The notes beneath the pieces were generated by a model that was not told the DNA's origin, did no database searches, and saw nothing but the letters and a program-made list of their open reading frames with translations. The position numbers and the translations under genes were made by a program. A DNA stretch of 6,858 bases from Pseudomonadota bacterium. GTDB lineage: Bacteria > Pseudomonadota > Gammaproteobacteria > Burkholderiales > Sulfuriferulaceae. Shown here in pieces: positions 6,723 through 6,858 of this stretch (positions are counted from its first letter, which is position 1; each line of letters begins with the position of its first letter). Where the stretch lies: assembly GCA_021794855.1 (NCBI GenBank), contig JAJYPZ010000058.1, forward strand, positions 1 to 6,858, written 5' to 3'.

Positions 6723-6858
6723 TCATTTCATTGCAATTTGTACCGCTCCTAATACGCCCAGCCTCGGTTCGGTAATCAGATAAACAGGAATGCCGCGGAC
6801 CAGCTCGGCCATCCGGCCTTTGTCCGCCGCCTGACACACGAATTTTTCTGTAGCCAGC
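6723..6858 (-). CDS. glk: Glucokinase, C-terminal fragment (cut by window edge)
   Basis: A minus-strand frame enters from the right edge and ends at TGA 6725-6723, giving 44 residues. It contains DKGRMAELVRGIPVYLI followed by TEPRLGVLGA. This matches the C terminus of E. coli-type glucokinases (DKGR.....IPVYLI......G.LG), the Glk family distinct from ROK kinases. Glucokinase phosphorylates glucose with ATP to glucose-6-phosphate in the cytoplasm. The stop is 29 bp before glgC on the same strand with no terminator between them, so it probably belongs to the same transcript as an upstream gene. A plausible job is to recover free glucose released by MalQ or the GH57 enzyme. Catalytic and ATP-binding regions lie outside the window, so whether the gene is intact cannot be judged. 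Confidence 0.88.
   Translation of the reverse strand, partial: LATEKFVCQAADKGRMAELVRGIPVYLITEPRLGVLGAVQIAMK

Overview
The window is a tightly packed bacterial glycogen (alpha-1,4/1,6-glucan) operon lying wholly on the minus strand, so it is read from right to left. In transcription order it holds the 3' end of glucokinase (glk, cut by the right edge), ADP-glucose pyrophosphorylase (glgC), a GH57 family alpha-glucan-active enzyme, 4-alpha-glucanotransferase (malQ), glycogen branching enzyme (glgB), and the first 17 codons of glycogen synthase (glgA, cut by the left edge). Nothing on the plus strand looks like a real gene. No RNA gene, mobile element, CRISPR array, repeat, promoter or terminator could be supported.

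Spacing supports one transcript. The glk-glgC gap is 29 bp and the glgC-GH57 gap is 100 bp, the only real spacer. GH57-malQ and malQ-glgB each overlap by 4 nt (ATGA), and glgB-glgA are 2 bp apart. No promoter is visible, so it should lie upstream of glk, beyond the right edge, and the operon continues leftwards into glgA and perhaps further.

The genes form a near-complete pathway. GlgC makes ADP-glucose from glucose-1-phosphate and ATP, GlgA extends alpha-1,4 chains, and GlgB adds alpha-1,6 branches. MalQ disproportionates maltooligosaccharides and releases free glucose, which glucokinase can return to glucose-6-phosphate. The GH57 enzyme is the least understood member. Phosphorylase (glgP), debranching enzyme (glgX) and phosphoglucomutase are not in the window.

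The protein sequences resemble proteobacterial homologues; GlgC is 431 aa, like E. coli GlgC, and aligns with it almost throughout. Base composition looks close to even and codon use looks alike across the genes, with no sign of recent transfer. A gammaproteobacterium is my best guess, possibly a methanotroph or other C1/chemotrophic lineage that stores glycogen, but the window alone cannot prove this.

I see no wholly new system. The points most worth a second look are remodelled allosteric-site residues in GlgC, an unusually short MalQ, a GH57 enzyme of unknown activity embedded between synthesis genes, and the run of translational couplings.
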